Shown: positions 17,566-25,345 of the stretch, one piece after another
Numbering within the stretch: the first letter of the stretch is position 1
How the letters are laid out: the number at the start of each line of letters is the position of its first letter
Assembly (NCBI GenBank): GCA_947165755.1
Contig: CAMVBR010000005.1
Coordinates: forward strand, 1-34,128
DNA from: an uncultured Clostridia bacterium
GTDB taxonomy: Bacteria > Bacillota > Clostridia > Oscillospirales > Acutalibacteraceae
Direction: 5' to 3'
DNA length: 34,128 bases
Notes under the pieces: generated by a model
Seen by the model: only the letters and a program-made list of their open reading frames with translations
Told to the model about the DNA's origin: nothing
Databases searched by the model: none
Made by a program: the position numbers and the translations under genes

Positions 17566-18882
17566 TTAATCATGCAGGGAATAAAACAGATCCAGAAGAG
17601 CATCAGCGCTGCAATCCGCAACGATCGCCCGAACGCCAAGCTTTGCTTCCAGCTGCTCCAATGTAACGTCATCAAGAAATATGAGCTCTTCCCTGCTCTT
17701 AAACATCGCGGACGGAAAGAGCAATGTACGGAACCTACAGGGATGGGATAAGAAATAGTCGATGATATCTCCGCCGGTAAGAAGCCCCGCCACCGTAACG
17801 TCGGGGCCGAAGAACACGTTATCGATCCCAAACACTTCAATATCCGAATTCGGGAACTTGCGGCAAAACGCGCCCGCAAGCTCCGTTTGCAGCGAATACG
17901 CCGCTTTTCCCGTCACAAGCCCGAAACTCCGGTGCAGATCATCCGCAGAAAGCTGTTCCAGGCCGCCGTAAAATTCATGCTCCATATTCGCAAGCATCCC
18001 CACGCCGTTTTCCAACTGCGGAAAATCACCGTAATACGAGTAAGGCGGCAGCGGACGACAGGCAAGCTGATAGAATTCATCCGACGGATACGCGAGCTTA
18101 TCGCGGCCTAAAGCCGATAAAGCCGTATTAAACGCATCGATCGTATCGATAACGGCGCCTGCTTCCGCGGGAGAAAACTTACGGAGCGGACAAAGATTTT
18201 CCCGGTATTTCGTAAGGCCGACAGGAACCGCGGCAATGCTTTCCAGGCTTTTCAGTTCCTTCAGCTTTTGCAGAGAATAATCCAAGGCGGCGCCGTCGTT
18301 GATCCCGGGGCAAAGAACAAGCTGTACGTTGATTCGTATTCCCGCATCGGAAAATCGGTAAAGATACTTCAAAGACTCTCCCGCATTGGGGTTCTTCATC
18401 ATCCGAACACGAAGCTCGGGATCCATCGTGTGCACGGAGGCGTTGATCGGGCTTATATGCATTGAAATAATGCGATCCACATCATGCTCCGAAAGATTTG
18501 TCAGGGTGATATAATTCCCAAACAAAAAGGACAACCGCGCATCATCGTCCTTAAAATAGAGAGACGGGCGCAGCCCCTTCGGCAGCTGGTCTATAAAACA
18601 AAACACACATTTGTTTTTACAGCTGCGCTGTTTATCCATCAAGTACGTTTCAAAAGAGAGACCAAGCTCATCTGCGGTCTCCCGGATATGCGCTTTAATC
18701 CTCTTTTCTTTTCCGTCAGCCTTCCGGAATACCAAAACGAGCTTTTCGTCATCAGAATAAAAGCTGTAATCCAGAACATCGGAGATCTCATGCCCGTTGA
18801 TACTGAGAAGACTGTCGCCGGACCGTATCCCCTTACGGTAACACAGGGAGTGCTTTCGGACGTCAAAAATTGTTACAGCCAA
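17566..18882 (-). CDS. DUF512 radical-SAM protein with N-terminal PDZ-like domain
   Basis: A 438-residue protein of the DUF512 family, putative Fe-S enzymes of unknown reaction. The first 60 residues resemble a PDZ domain (SGDSLLSINGHEI). Cys88, Cys92 and Cys95 (CKNKCVFC) form a CxxxCxxC radical-SAM cluster motif. A DUF512 domain with VLCPGINDG, VGLTKYREN and GSG-like loops fills the rest. I favour a TTG start with GGGAG seven bases upstream; an ATG two codons earlier is only one base from that site. It is placed just after the rpmF terminator and before der. The family is frequent in anaerobic Clostridia. Confidence 0.85.
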   Translation of the reverse strand: MAVTIFDVRKHSLCYRKGIRSGDSLLSINGHEISDVLDYSFYSDDEKLVLVFRKADGKEKRIKAHIRETADELGLSFETYLMDKQRSCKNKCVFCFIDQLPKGLRPSLYFKDDDARLSFLFGNYITLTNLSEHDVDRIISMHISPINASVHTMDPELRVRMMKNPNAGESLKYLYRFSDAGIRINVQLVLCPGINDGAALDYSLQKLKELKSLESIAAVPVGLTKYRENLCPLRKFSPAEAGAVIDTIDAFNTALSALGRDKLAYPSDEFYQLACRPLPPYSYYGDFPQLENGVGMLANMEHEFYGGLEQLSADDLHRSFGLVTGKAAYSLQTELAGAFCRKFPNSDIEVFGIDNVFFGPDVTVAGLLTGGDIIDYFLSHPCRFRTLLFPSAMFKSREELIFLDDVTLEQLEAKLGVRAIVADCSADALLDLFYSLHD

Positions 18883-18906
18883 GGTCATACTCCCTTCATA
18901 AACAGC

Positions 18907-18935
18907 AAAAAGGCGGGGAAGAAACTTTCCCACCT
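18907..18935 (-). terminator. Intrinsic terminator after rpmF
   Basis: On the minus strand AGGTGGGAA and TTCCCCGCC form a GC-rich stem with one bulge, around a short loop, followed directly by TTTTT. It lies about 45 bases after the rpmF stop and ends just before the ribosome binding site of the DUF512 gene. Confidence 0.8.
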
Positions 18936-18980
18936 ATGCTTTGCTTAACAAAAGCAGCTTAAATTTCGAAGGTTAAAAAA

Positions 18981-19163
18981 TCAGTCCTCAACCTCGATCA
19001 CCTTACGGCCATTGTAATAGCCACAGGCACGGCAAAGTCTGTGAGATTCCTTCAATTCTCCGCAGTTGGGGCACTTTTCGATGGAAGGCGCAGTAATCTT
19101 CCAAACGTTATTGCGTCTTTTATCTCTTCTTGCCTTTGAAACACGTCTTGCAGGTACAGCCAT
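18981..19163 (-). CDS. rpmF: 50S ribosomal protein L32
   Basis: L32 is a small protein of the large ribosomal subunit. The 60-residue product begins MAVPARRVSKARRDKRR, the hallmark N-terminus, and carries a zinc ribbon made of CPNC and CRAC (residues about 31-48), so it is the zinc-binding form. It lies 23 bases after yceD, the classical yceD-rpmF operon, with GGAGG before the ATG. A terminator follows. Confidence 0.97.
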   Translation of the reverse strand: MAVPARRVSKARRDKRRNNVWKITAPSIEKCPNCGELKESHRLCRACGYYNGRKVIEVED

Positions 19164-19186
19164 TTCTGTTTCCTCCTAAATTACAA

Positions 19187-19657
19187 TCAAAGTAAATTTT
19201 TCAGGGCGTCCCATCTGGGGTCGGTCGGTTTTCTGCAGCCGCACTCGGTCTTATTGAGATCCGCGCCGCAAATACTGCATAGCCCTTTGCATGACTCCTT
19301 GCATAAAAACCTGAACGGCATAGCGAGAAAAATATCTTCGCTTACAAGGGCGTCAAGATCCAACCGCATATTTTCCACAACAATGTAAAAATCGTTATCT
19401 TCGTTTTCGGCGTGCGCGATCAGCTCGTGATCGATCTCCACATGAACGTCACGATGAATCGGCGCAGTGCATCTGGCGCAAACGGTGCTGAGTGTATACA
19501 CCGCATCCGCCGTCAAACGTACAATTCCGGTTTTGTTGAAGACCTTGCCCGTTACGTGCACGGGCGACGAGATCAATTCGTCTTCCAGCGTAAAATCGTA
19601 AGCGAACGACCTGCCGGCGCCTTCATTTCCGAAAATAGAGTCAAGTTCGATATACAC
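19187..19657 (-). CDS. yceD: YceD/DUF177 family protein (rRNA accumulation)
   Basis: YceD (DUF177) proteins are linked to accumulation of 23S rRNA and are almost always encoded before rpmF. The 156-residue product has the conserved CARC pair (CARCTAPIHRDV), an acidic middle section and a C-terminal CKGLCSICGADLN block with further cysteines, giving a likely zinc site. I take a GTG start because GGAGG stands seven bases upstream; an ATG eleven codons earlier has no ribosome site. Transcription starts from the consensus promoter about 53 bases upstream. Confidence 0.9.
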   Translation of the reverse strand: MYIELDSIFGNEGAGRSFAYDFTLEDELISSPVHVTGKVFNKTGIVRLTADAVYTLSTVCARCTAPIHRDVHVEIDHELIAHAENEDNDFYIVVENMRLDLDALVSEDIFLAMPFRFLCKESCKGLCSICGADLNKTECGCRKPTDPRWDALKNLL

Positions 19658-19709
19658 CGCTTTTCCTCCGAAAACGATTACGACTCCCATTGGGATAAAT
19701 GCAGATAAT

Positions 19710-19738
19710 ATTATATAGATTCAACACGTATTTGTCAA
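19710..19738 (-). promoter_or_regulatory. Perfect consensus sigma-A promoter for yceD-rpmF
   Basis: On the minus strand TTGACA (19733-19738) and TATAAT (19710-19715) are separated by exactly 17 bases. Both boxes match the consensus at every position, which fits strong expression of a ribosomal protein gene. Confidence 0.93.
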
Positions 19739-19777
19739 TAATAATTTTACTGACGATCAAGTTTTTTTATAAAACGG

Positions 19778-20194
19778 TCAAATAATTTCGCAGAGCTTGA
19801 AAATGCTTTCCGGCAGGTTCTCCTTCGCCGTGGACACGGTAAAGGTAAACACGGTACCGGTAAGATCGGAAAGCCGAGAGATCTTCTCGATAAAAGCGGC
19901 AAGCTCGTTATAATCACGGCCGCCGATTTTCAGCGTAGCGTCCACAAGGATATCCGTAATATCATGATCCCCCGCGCAAAGGCCGCTCAGAAAACCGTAA
20001 AACGCGTCGTAGCCACTGATGCCGTAATTCGCGGCGGCCAGCAGACGCACACGGTAGCTCACCTGATATCTGAGCAGATCGTCTTTTTCGACGCAAACCA
20101 CGTGGCCCTTGGATTCCGCCAGGGCAACGTTCACCGCGTCAAGAAGTTTTTTTGTTTTTCCGGAGCCCTTGTCTCCGATCAGAAGCTTTACCAT
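19778..20194 (-). CDS. Small P-loop protein of unknown function
   Basis: I do not recognise a named family. The 138-residue protein begins MVKLLIGDKGSGKTKKLLDA, where GDKGSGKT (residues 7-14) is a Walker A motif. ITDILVDA further on could be the Walker B strand, with a hydrophobic run ending in Asp. The rest is alpha/beta with no membrane segment. It could be a minimal nucleotide-binding protein or a nucleoside-kinase-like fold. It starts 22 bases after pgi with AAGGA upstream, so it is probably co-transcribed with pgi, but nothing links their functions. Confidence 0.7.
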   Translation of the reverse strand: MVKLLIGDKGSGKTKKLLDAVNVALAESKGHVVCVEKDDLLRYQVSYRVRLLAAANYGISGYDAFYGFLSGLCAGDHDITDILVDATLKIGGRDYNELAAFIEKISRLSDLTGTVFTFTVSTAKENLPESIFKLCEII

Positions 20195-20216
20195 ACTATA
20201 TCTTCCTTTCTTTTAC

Positions 20217-21563
20217 TTATTCTGAGATCCTGCGTTCCAGCTCTGCCCTCATATCTTCATATCCGGGCTTCCCAAGCAACGCAAACATATTCTTTTTATA
20301 GCTTTCCACACCGGGCTGATTAAACGGGTTTACGCCCAGAACATAACCGGAAACAGCGCAAGCCTTTTCAAGGAAATAAAAGAGTTCCCCCAGGTTAAAC
20401 GCGTCCGCCCGATCGATTTCAATAATAATATTCGGCACGCCGCCGTCCATGTGCGCAAGCAGAGTTCCCTGATACGCTTTGGAATTAATATACGAAAGCG
20501 TTCTGCCCGCAAGAAAATTCAGTCCGTCCGCATTTTCGGCGTCCGCCTCGATGGTGATATCGCATTTCGGCGTACGGAAGGTAACCACGGTCTCAAACAG
20601 GTGACGCTCCCCTTCCTGCACGTACTGCCCCATGGAATGAAGATCGGTTGAATAGATCGCGGAAGCGGGATAAATCCCCTTGCCGTCCTTGCCTTCGCTT
20701 TCTCCGAAGAGCTGCTTGAACCATTCGTTCATCATCGTATAATCAGGCTCATAAGAAACCATCATTTCGATCTTCTTGCCCCGGCGGTAGAAAATATTGC
20801 GAAGCGCTGCATATTTGTAGCAGTCGTTTGAAAAAACGTCTCCGTCCGCAAACTGTTTCATTGCGCTCGCCGCGCCTGCCATCAAAGCGTCGATATCAAT
20901 GCCTGCCGCCGCGATCGGCAGCAAACCGACGGCTGTAAGCACGGAATACCGGCCGCCGACGTTATCCGGCACAACGAACTCTTCGTACCCCTCCCGATCG
21001 GCAAGCGCCTTCAGCGTTCCCTTGACCTTATCGGTAGTAACGTAGATCCTTTTTGCCGCTTCCGTCTTACCGTATTTTTCCTCAAGAAGCTTTTTGAATA
21101 AACGAAATGCGATCGCGGGTTCCGTCGTCGTTCCGGATTTTGAGATCACGTTGACCGAAAAATCACATTCTCTGCAGATCGCAAGGATCTCGCTGATCTC
21201 TGTTGGGGAAATGCTGTTCCCGGTGAAGAGGATCTTCGGTCCGTCCTCTGTGATCAGATTATAGTTTTTGGATTTTACGAATTCGATCGCCGCGCGCGCA
21301 CCGAGGTAAGACCCCCCGATACCGATCACAACAAGCGCCTTGGAATCCGAACGGATCTTTGCGGCAGCCTTTTTGATACGCGCAAATTCATCTTTATCGT
21401 AATCAACGGGAAGCGTGAGCCATCCGTGATACTTATTTCCCGCAGCCTGTTCCCTGTTCTCCCCCAGAAGGCGCTGCGCCTGATCCACTTCCCCTGCGAT
21501 ATCGATCAGGTCCTGTTCACTCACAAATTTCTCAAGAAATCTGCAATTGAGTTTAATAGACAT
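20217..21563 (-). CDS. pgi: Glucose-6-phosphate isomerase
   Basis: Pgi interconverts glucose-6-phosphate and fructose-6-phosphate in glycolysis. The 448-residue protein has [13 protein letters not shown] (sugar-phosphate SIS domain), [15 protein letters not shown], the conserved [11 protein letters not shown] and the C-terminal [15 protein letters not shown] block, all in the expected order. Its length is that of the short bacterial form. GGAGGAGAG lies upstream of the ATG. It has its own promoter in the dacF-pgi gap and is followed by the small P-loop gene. Confidence 0.96.
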   Translation of the reverse strand: MSIKLNCRFLEKFVSEQDLIDIAGEVDQAQRLLGENREQAAGNKYHGWLTLPVDYDKDEFARIKKAAAKIRSDSKALVVIGIGGSYLGARAAIEFVKSKNYNLITEDGPKILFTGNSISPTEISEILAICRECDFSVNVISKSGTTTEPAIAFRLFKKLLEEKYGKTEAAKRIYVTTDKVKGTLKALADREGYEEFVVPDNVGGRYSVLTAVGLLPIAAAGIDIDALMAGAASAMKQFADGDVFSNDCYKYAALRNIFYRRGKKIEMMVSYEPDYTMMNEWFKQLFGESEGKDGKGIYPASAIYSTDLHSMGQYVQEGERHLFETVVTFRTPKCDITIEADAENADGLNFLAGRTLSYINSKAYQGTLLAHMDGGVPNIIIEIDRADAFNLGELFYFLEKACAVSGYVLGVNPFNQPGVESYKKNMFALLGKPGYEDMRAELERRISE

Positions 21564-21598
21564 GCCTGGATCTCTCCTCCGAATAATGATTATATGGT

Positions 21599-21627
21599 AT
21601 TTTACAATAGATTTGAAATTATTGCAA
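21599..21627 (-). promoter_or_regulatory. Promoter for pgi
   Basis: On the minus strand TTGCAA (21622-21627) and TAAAAT (21599-21604) are 17 bases apart. A second candidate overlaps it: TTTCAA (21613-21618) and TATAAT (21589-21594) with an 18-base spacer. The start codon is 25 to 35 bases further on. Confidence 0.6.
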
Positions 21628-21645
21628 GAGAAACATTTGATTTTT

Positions 21646-22848
21646 TTATATATTTTCTGTTCTCACGGAACGCAATATTCTTAAAAGCGCCGAAAAGAAG
21701 GTGATCGCAGGCACGTCGCAGGCAGCCCGCAGCGCATATTGCGCAATTTTATCATCCCCCGCATAAAAAACAACATGCCCCAAGGGCTGCCCCTTATTCA
21801 CAGGCGCATCGATCTGTTCGGCAAGTTCAACTTTCTGCGCAACATCTTTTACTGCGCCTTTGCTCAAAAGAACGTCCTGCGATTTCTCCGTATAGAGGGC
21901 AACTTCGCTTTGCTCCCCGTGGCATACGCGCACCGTACCGTATGATCCCGCGTCGAGCTCCGGGCGGAAGATCTCATAATTCGCAAAACCGTAATCGAGC
22001 AACGCCCGCGCGCCGTTAAACCGATCGTTGCTGCCGGCCGCGCCCATAACCACGGCGATCAGCCCAAGCCCATCGCGTTCAGCGGTTGCGGATACACAGC
22101 AGCCCGCCTTACTCGTCGTCCCGGTTTTCAGCCCGGTCGCTCCGGGGTAAAACCGGATCAGCCGGTTGGTGTTCACCAGCTGCGTATCCCCTCCGCGCAG
22201 CTCATCCATCCAAATGGTTGTAAAGTCGGTAATATAATCGATCTGAAGCAAAGCGCGCGACATCAGCGCCACGTCATACGCCGAGGTAAGGTGCGTCGTC
22301 GTGTCGTCGTCAAGCCCGGTGCAATTATCGAAATGCGTATCGGCCATACCGAGCTTTTCAGCCCTGTCGTTCATCAGCTCGGCAAAAGCGGCTTCGCTTC
22401 CCGCCACCGCCTCTCCAAGCAGCGTGCAGGCGTCGTTTGCGCTGTATACGGCCGCTGCCTTCAGCAGCTCCCGAACAGTCATCTCCTCCCCCGGCTTCAA
22501 CCAGATCTGAGAACCGCCCTTTTCGGCGGCAGTCTCGGAACAGGTCAGGATTTCATCAAATGAAAGCTTTCCGGCGTTGATCGCTTCGCAAACCAAAAGC
22601 AGCGTCATGATTTTCGTAACGGACGCCGGATACAGCCGCTGGTGTTCGTTTGACGCCGCCAAAAGGGTTCCGGTATTAACGTCCATCAAAACATAACTCT
22701 TTGCATGGACGTCTACTTCAGCGGACGTATTCACCGCAAGCAGAGCTTCGCTTGTTTCCGCCGGCATATCCTCCGGGATGGCCCCCGCGAACATCGACGG
22801 CGTCAGCATTAAAACAATACACAAAATAACAGAAATCATTTTTTTCAT
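21646..22848 (-). CDS. dacF: D-alanyl-D-alanine carboxypeptidase (PBP5/DacF type)
   Basis: These low-molecular-weight penicillin-binding proteins remove the terminal D-Ala from peptidoglycan stem peptides. The 400-residue protein has a signal peptide (about residues 1-23) and the three serine-peptidase motifs: SVTK with Ser76 and Lys79, SAN (136-138) and KTG (241-243). The PBP5 C-terminal domain follows, then an amphipathic tail (about 380-400) that anchors it to the outer face of the membrane. GGAGG precedes the ATG. dacF, dacB and dacA paralogues cannot be told apart here, so the symbol is tentative. It diverges from mtaB. Confidence 0.88.
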   Translation of the reverse strand: MKKMISVILCIVLMLTPSMFAGAIPEDMPAETSEALLAVNTSAEVDVHAKSYVLMDVNTGTLLAASNEHQRLYPASVTKIMTLLLVCEAINAGKLSFDEILTCSETAAEKGGSQIWLKPGEEMTVRELLKAAAVYSANDACTLLGEAVAGSEAAFAELMNDRAEKLGMADTHFDNCTGLDDDTTTHLTSAYDVALMSRALLQIDYITDFTTIWMDELRGGDTQLVNTNRLIRFYPGATGLKTGTTSKAGCCVSATAERDGLGLIAVVMGAAGSNDRFNGARALLDYGFANYEIFRPELDAGSYGTVRVCHGEQSEVALYTEKSQDVLLSKGAVKDVAQKVELAEQIDAPVNKGQPLGHVVFYAGDDKIAQYALRAACDVPAITFFSALLRILRSVRTENI

Positions 22849-22881
22849 ACCGCATTCCTCCGTTATTTATATATGATTATC

Positions 22882-22925
22882 CAATCGGATTCATGCGGCG
22901 AAACAATCGGATTCCTGCGGCAAAA
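22882..22925. repeat. Tandem direct repeat of 22 bases, operator-like
   Basis: Two adjoining 22-base copies (22882-22903 and 22904-22925) match at 20 of 22 positions. Each reads CAATCGGATTC, one variable base, then TGCGGC and an A-rich end. They sit about 33 bases upstream of dacF and end ten bases before the mtaB -35 box. A period of 22 bases is two DNA helix turns, so both copies would face the same side. Confidence 0.8.
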
Positions 22926-22934
22926 AAGTTTTTG

Positions 22935-22963
22935 TTGCAATTCGTCTTTCTGTAAATTATAAT
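22935..22963 (+). promoter_or_regulatory. Promoter for mtaB
   Basis: TTGCAA (22935-22940) and TATAAT (22958-22963) with a 17-base spacer. The start codon of mtaB is at 23000, giving a leader of about 30 bases that contains AAAGAAAG as the likely ribosome site. Confidence 0.75.
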
Positions 22964-22999
22964 TGAACCGTTATAACAAAAAAAGAAAGAAACGGTTAC

Positions 23000-24286
23000 A
23001 TGAGAGCTGCATTTGTCACACTTGGCTGCAAAGTGAATCAATATGAATCCAATGCCCTTGCGCAGCTTCTGCGGGAAAACGGTTTTACGGTGACCGCCGC
23101 AGAGGAAGAGGCGGATGTTTACGTCATCAATTCCTGCACGGTCACAGCGGAAAGCAGTCGAAAGTCCAGGCAGGCGCTTCGGCGGATCAGGCAAAAGCAT
23201 CCGGATGCGATTATTGTATTCACAGGCTGCTACGCACAGGCTTACAGCAGCGAACTCGATTCTCTTCCCGAAGCGGATCTTATCGTCGGCACAAAACAGA
23301 ATCAAACGCTTCCGCAGGCGATCATCGACTTTGCGCAGGATCGGCAAAGAAAAACGCTTGTATGTGCACATAACAAATCAGACGCTTATTCCGGCGTGGG
23401 CGCTGCCGCCTTTGAAGGACACACCCGGGCGTTTATAAAAATTCAGGACGGCTGCAATCGTTATTGTACCTACTGCATCATTCCGAGATCCCGCGGCTTT
23501 TCGCGTTCCCGTCCCCTGAGCGAGATCCGGGACGAGCTTGCGGCGATCGCAAACAACGGATATAAAGAAGTGGTATTCGTGGGCATCAACCTTTCCGCCT
23601 ACGGTTTGGATACCGGAAACAGTCTTTGCGATGCGCTTATGCTGGCTGAAAACACCCCGGGGATAAAAAGGATCCGTCTCGGTTCTTTGGAACCCGACCA
23701 CATTACCGATACCGTGATTCGCTCCCTGAGAACCATAACAAAGTTCTGTCCGCAGTTTCACCTCTCCCTGCAAAGCGGCTGCGATCGCACGTTAAAACGG
23801 ATGAACCGACATTACACTGCGGGAGAGTATGAAACGCTCTGCACCGATCTGAAGAACGCTTTTCCGGGCATTTCCCTCACAACGGATATCATCTGCGGCT
23901 TTCCCGGAGAAACAGAGCAGGATTTCATGGAGACCGTTTCCTTTGCCGAAAAAATCGGCTTTATGAAAGTACACGTATTCCCTTATTCAAGGCGGGCCTC
24001 CACGCCCGCGGCAGATTATCCCGACCAGATAGAAAAACAAACGAAGCTGCGCCGCTGTGCCGATTTACAACAGGTATGCGACAGCATCCGGCTTCGTTTT
24101 TTGCAATCCATGATCGGAACCGAGCAGAACGTCCTTTTTGAAACGCCGAAAGCCGGTTTTCAAAAGGGGTATACCGAAAACTATACCCCTGTTTGCGTAA
24201 AAAGCGATACGCTTCTTACCGGGCAAATTCTGAAGGTTCGCATTACCGGCGTTTCAAACGGGATCTGCTCCGCGATCCTTGTATAA
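23000..24286 (+). CDS. mtaB: tRNA t6A37 methylthiotransferase MtaB
   Basis: MtaB converts N6-threonylcarbamoyladenosine at tRNA position 37 into its 2-methylthio form. The 428-residue protein has the UPF0004 domain with Cys10, Cys46 and Cys77 binding one Fe-S cluster. The radical-SAM domain with Cys152, Cys156 and Cys159 (CNRYCTYC) binds the other, and a C-terminal TRAM RNA-binding domain (about 365-428) follows. The opening TLGCKVNQYES is typical of MtaB rather than MiaB or RimO. It is the only plus-strand gene before rodA in this half. TsaB and TsaE, needed for its t6A substrate, are encoded nearby. Confidence 0.93.
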   Translation: MRAAFVTLGCKVNQYESNALAQLLRENGFTVTAAEEEADVYVINSCTVTAESSRKSRQALRRIRQKHPDAIIVFTGCYAQAYSSELDSLPEADLIVGTKQNQTLPQAIIDFAQDRQRKTLVCAHNKSDAYSGVGAAAFEGHTRAFIKIQDGCNRYCTYCIIPRSRGFSRSRPLSEIRDELAAIANNGYKEVVFVGINLSAYGLDTGNSLCDALMLAENTPGIKRIRLGSLEPDHITDTVIRSLRTITKFCPQFHLSLQSGCDRTLKRMNRHYTAGEYETLCTDLKNAFPGISLTTDIICGFPGETEQDFMETVSFAEKIGFMKVHVFPYSRRASTPAADYPDQIEKQTKLRRCADLQQVCDSIRLRFLQSMIGTEQNVLFETPKAGFQKGYTENYTPVCVKSDTLLTGQILKVRITGVSNGICSAILV

Positions 24287-24298
24287 CCCGGTTCCTAC

Positions 24299-24322
24299 AA
24301 AAAAAGGCCGCCCAAGGGCGGC
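24299..24322 (-). terminator. Terminator at left end of the inverted-repeat element (upp direction)
   Basis: GCCGCCC and GGGCGGC form a seven-base GC stem with a two-base apex, followed on the minus strand by TTTTTTT. Transcripts from upp would run through the whole element before ending here, about 290 bases after the upp stop. Confidence 0.8.
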
Positions 24323-24342
24323 GCAAATTAGGGATAATATAG
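24306..24342 (+). repeat. Left terminal inverted repeat, 37 bases
   Basis: This sequence is the reverse complement of 24568-24604 at 32 of 37 positions. The inner 13 bases (CTATATTATCCCT on the complementary strand) match exactly. The outer part is a local palindrome and forms the terminator hairpin. Confidence 0.9.
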
Positions 24343-24377
24343 CCGCAGCGGCGCGCTTATTTGTGAAATACTGCGTT

Positions 24378-24416
24378 GCAGGGGACGGATATCCGCCAGG
24401 ATTATCCGTCCCCTGC
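24378..24416. other. Strong internal hairpin A of the element
   Basis: GCAGGGGACGGATA and its exact complement TATCCGTCCCCTGC form a 14-base stem around an 11-base loop. The core TATCCGCCAGGATTA recurs, inverted and with one change, in hairpin A' at 24502-24526. Confidence 0.85.
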
Positions 24417-24501
24417 GCCTTGTCTTTCGCAAAAATCGCATCCGCTGTGGTGCGAAGCAGTTTTTTGCCTGCTATTTTTTGTCCGAACAATCTGAACGGC
24501 A

Positions 24502-24526
24502 CAGGGTAATCCTGACGGATACCCTG
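24502..24526. other. Internal hairpin A' of the element
   Basis: CAGGGTA pairs with TACCCTG, and TCC with GGA nearer the loop. Its core is the reverse complement of the core of hairpin A at 14 of 15 positions, which suggests that the two arms share an origin. Confidence 0.8.
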
Positions 24527-24567
24527 CGCCGGACAGGCAGTTCGGGCGGAAAAGAGCGGCAAAGAAC

Positions 24568-24604
24568 CTATATTATCCCTTATTTGCACCGCCCAATGGC
24601 GGCC
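24568..24604 (-). repeat. Right terminal inverted repeat, 37 bases
   Basis: Counterpart of 24306-24342, with five mismatches in 37. It starts nine bases beyond the upp stop codon. Its outer end is again a short palindrome. Confidence 0.9.
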
Positions 24605-24620
24605 GTTGTTATTTTATTTC
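24589..24620 (+). terminator. Possible terminator at right end of the element (mtaB direction)
   Basis: CCGCC and GGCGG pair around CAAT, followed by GTTGTTATTTTATTT on the plus strand. The stem is short and the T-run is interrupted, so it is weaker than the left-end terminator and overlaps the end of upp. Confidence 0.5.
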
Positions 24621-25243
24621 GTGCCGAATATTCTGTCGCCGGCGTCGCCGAGGCCCGGAACGATATACCCGTGTTCATTCAGGCAATCATCCTGCGCTGC
24701 GCAGTAAATATCCACGTCCGGATGCGCCTCCTGAAGCGCTTTCAGCCCCTCCGGCGCGGCGATGGTGCATACGAATTTAATATTTTTGGGGCCTCTCTTT
24801 TTGATCATCATGATCGCATCGATCGCGGACCCGCCCGTGGCGCACATGGGATCGACAACGATAACGTCGCGCTCCTCTATGTCGTGCGGGAGCTTGCAGT
24901 AATACTCCACAGGCTGCAGCGTATCGGGGTCTCTGTAAAGACCGATATGCCCGACTCTCGCAGAGGGGATCAGCGCTGTCATACCGTCTACCATGCCGAG
25001 CCCCGCTCTGAGGATCGGAATGATCGCAAGCTTTTTGCCCGACAGCTTCTTTACGTGCGCGGTGGCGATCGGCGTCTCCACGTCTACCTCCTTCAGCTCC
25101 AGATCTCTTGTTGCCTCATAGCACATGAGCATTGCGATCTCGCTGATCAACGCGCGGAATTCTTTGGAGGCGGTATTTTTATCTCTCAAAATGGAAAGCT
25201 TATGCTGAATCAAAGGATGATTGGTAATTGTGATATTCGACAT
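24614..25243 (-). CDS. upp: Uracil phosphoribosyltransferase
   Basis: Upp salvages uracil by joining it to PRPP to give UMP. The 209-residue protein matches the Bacillus length exactly. It opens with [17 protein letters not shown], and shows [13 protein letters not shown], the PRPP loop [14 protein letters not shown] and the C-terminal [17 protein letters not shown] uracil-binding end. AAAGGAAAGG precedes two possible ATGs; I chose the one giving [10 protein letters not shown], and the other is three codons upstream. Upp follows rpiB but has its own promoter, with a hairpin between them. Confidence 0.96.
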   Translation of the reverse strand: MSNITITNHPLIQHKLSILRDKNTASKEFRALISEIAMLMCYEATRDLELKEVDVETPIATAHVKKLSGKKLAIIPILRAGLGMVDGMTALIPSARVGHIGLYRDPDTLQPVEYYCKLPHDIEERDVIVVDPMCATGGSAIDAIMMIKKRGPKNIKFVCTIAAPEGLKALQEAHPDVDIYCAAQDDCLNEHGYIVPGLGDAGDRIFGTK

Positions 25244-25274
25244 GGAATTCATTCCTTTCCTTTTTGTTGGTTTC

Positions 25275-25303
25275 ATTATATAACACACATACAAAAAAAT
25301 CAA
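25275..25303 (-). promoter_or_regulatory. Promoter for upp
   Basis: On the minus strand TTGATT (25298-25303) and TATAAT (25275-25280) are separated by 17 bases, about 32 bases before the upp ATG. The region is rich in T upstream of the -10 box. Confidence 0.75.
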
Positions 25304-25313
25304 TAATATATGC

Positions 25314-25343
25314 GGAAAATCAGCGAAAAATCGCTGATTTTCC
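25314..25343 (-). terminator. Strong hairpin after rpiB, probable terminator
   Basis: GGAAAATCAGCGA and its exact complement form a 13-base stem with a four-base loop, starting two bases after the rpiB stop. The U-rich stretch comes about 15 bases later and overlaps the upp promoter, so it may act in part as a transcript-stabilising stem. Confidence 0.65.
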
Positions 25344-25345
25344 AA

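Larger units (their letters stand above)
24306..24604. other. Structured element with 37-base terminal inverted repeats (MITE-like or structured RNA)
   Basis: This stretch nearly fills the 327-base gap between the converging genes mtaB and upp. It has terminal inverted repeats (24306-24342 and 24568-24604) and inner hairpins at 24378-24416 (14-base stem) and 24502-24526. A split stem lies at 24429-24468, where GCAAAAA pairs with TTTTTGC and TCGCA with TGCGA. The two hairpins share a 15-base core (24390-24404 and 24507-24521) in opposite orientation, 14 of 15 matching, so the element is roughly two-fold symmetric. No convincing gene or flanking target duplication is seen. It could be a non-autonomous mobile element or a 3'-UTR RNA. 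Confidence 0.7.

Noticed and set aside
24290-24305. Target-site duplication flanking the inverted-repeat element
   Set aside because: The bases outside the two ends (A-run on the left, GTTGTTATT on the right) do not match, so insertion is not proved by duplication.
24279-24509. 76-codon open frame on plus strand in the mtaB-upp gap
   Set aside because: It begins inside the mtaB end, runs through the stem structures, has no ribosome site and no family features.
24254-24589. 111-codon open frame on minus strand in the same gap
   Set aside because: It starts within the right inverted repeat and overlaps the mtaB end. The composition follows the stems, and no protein motif is visible.
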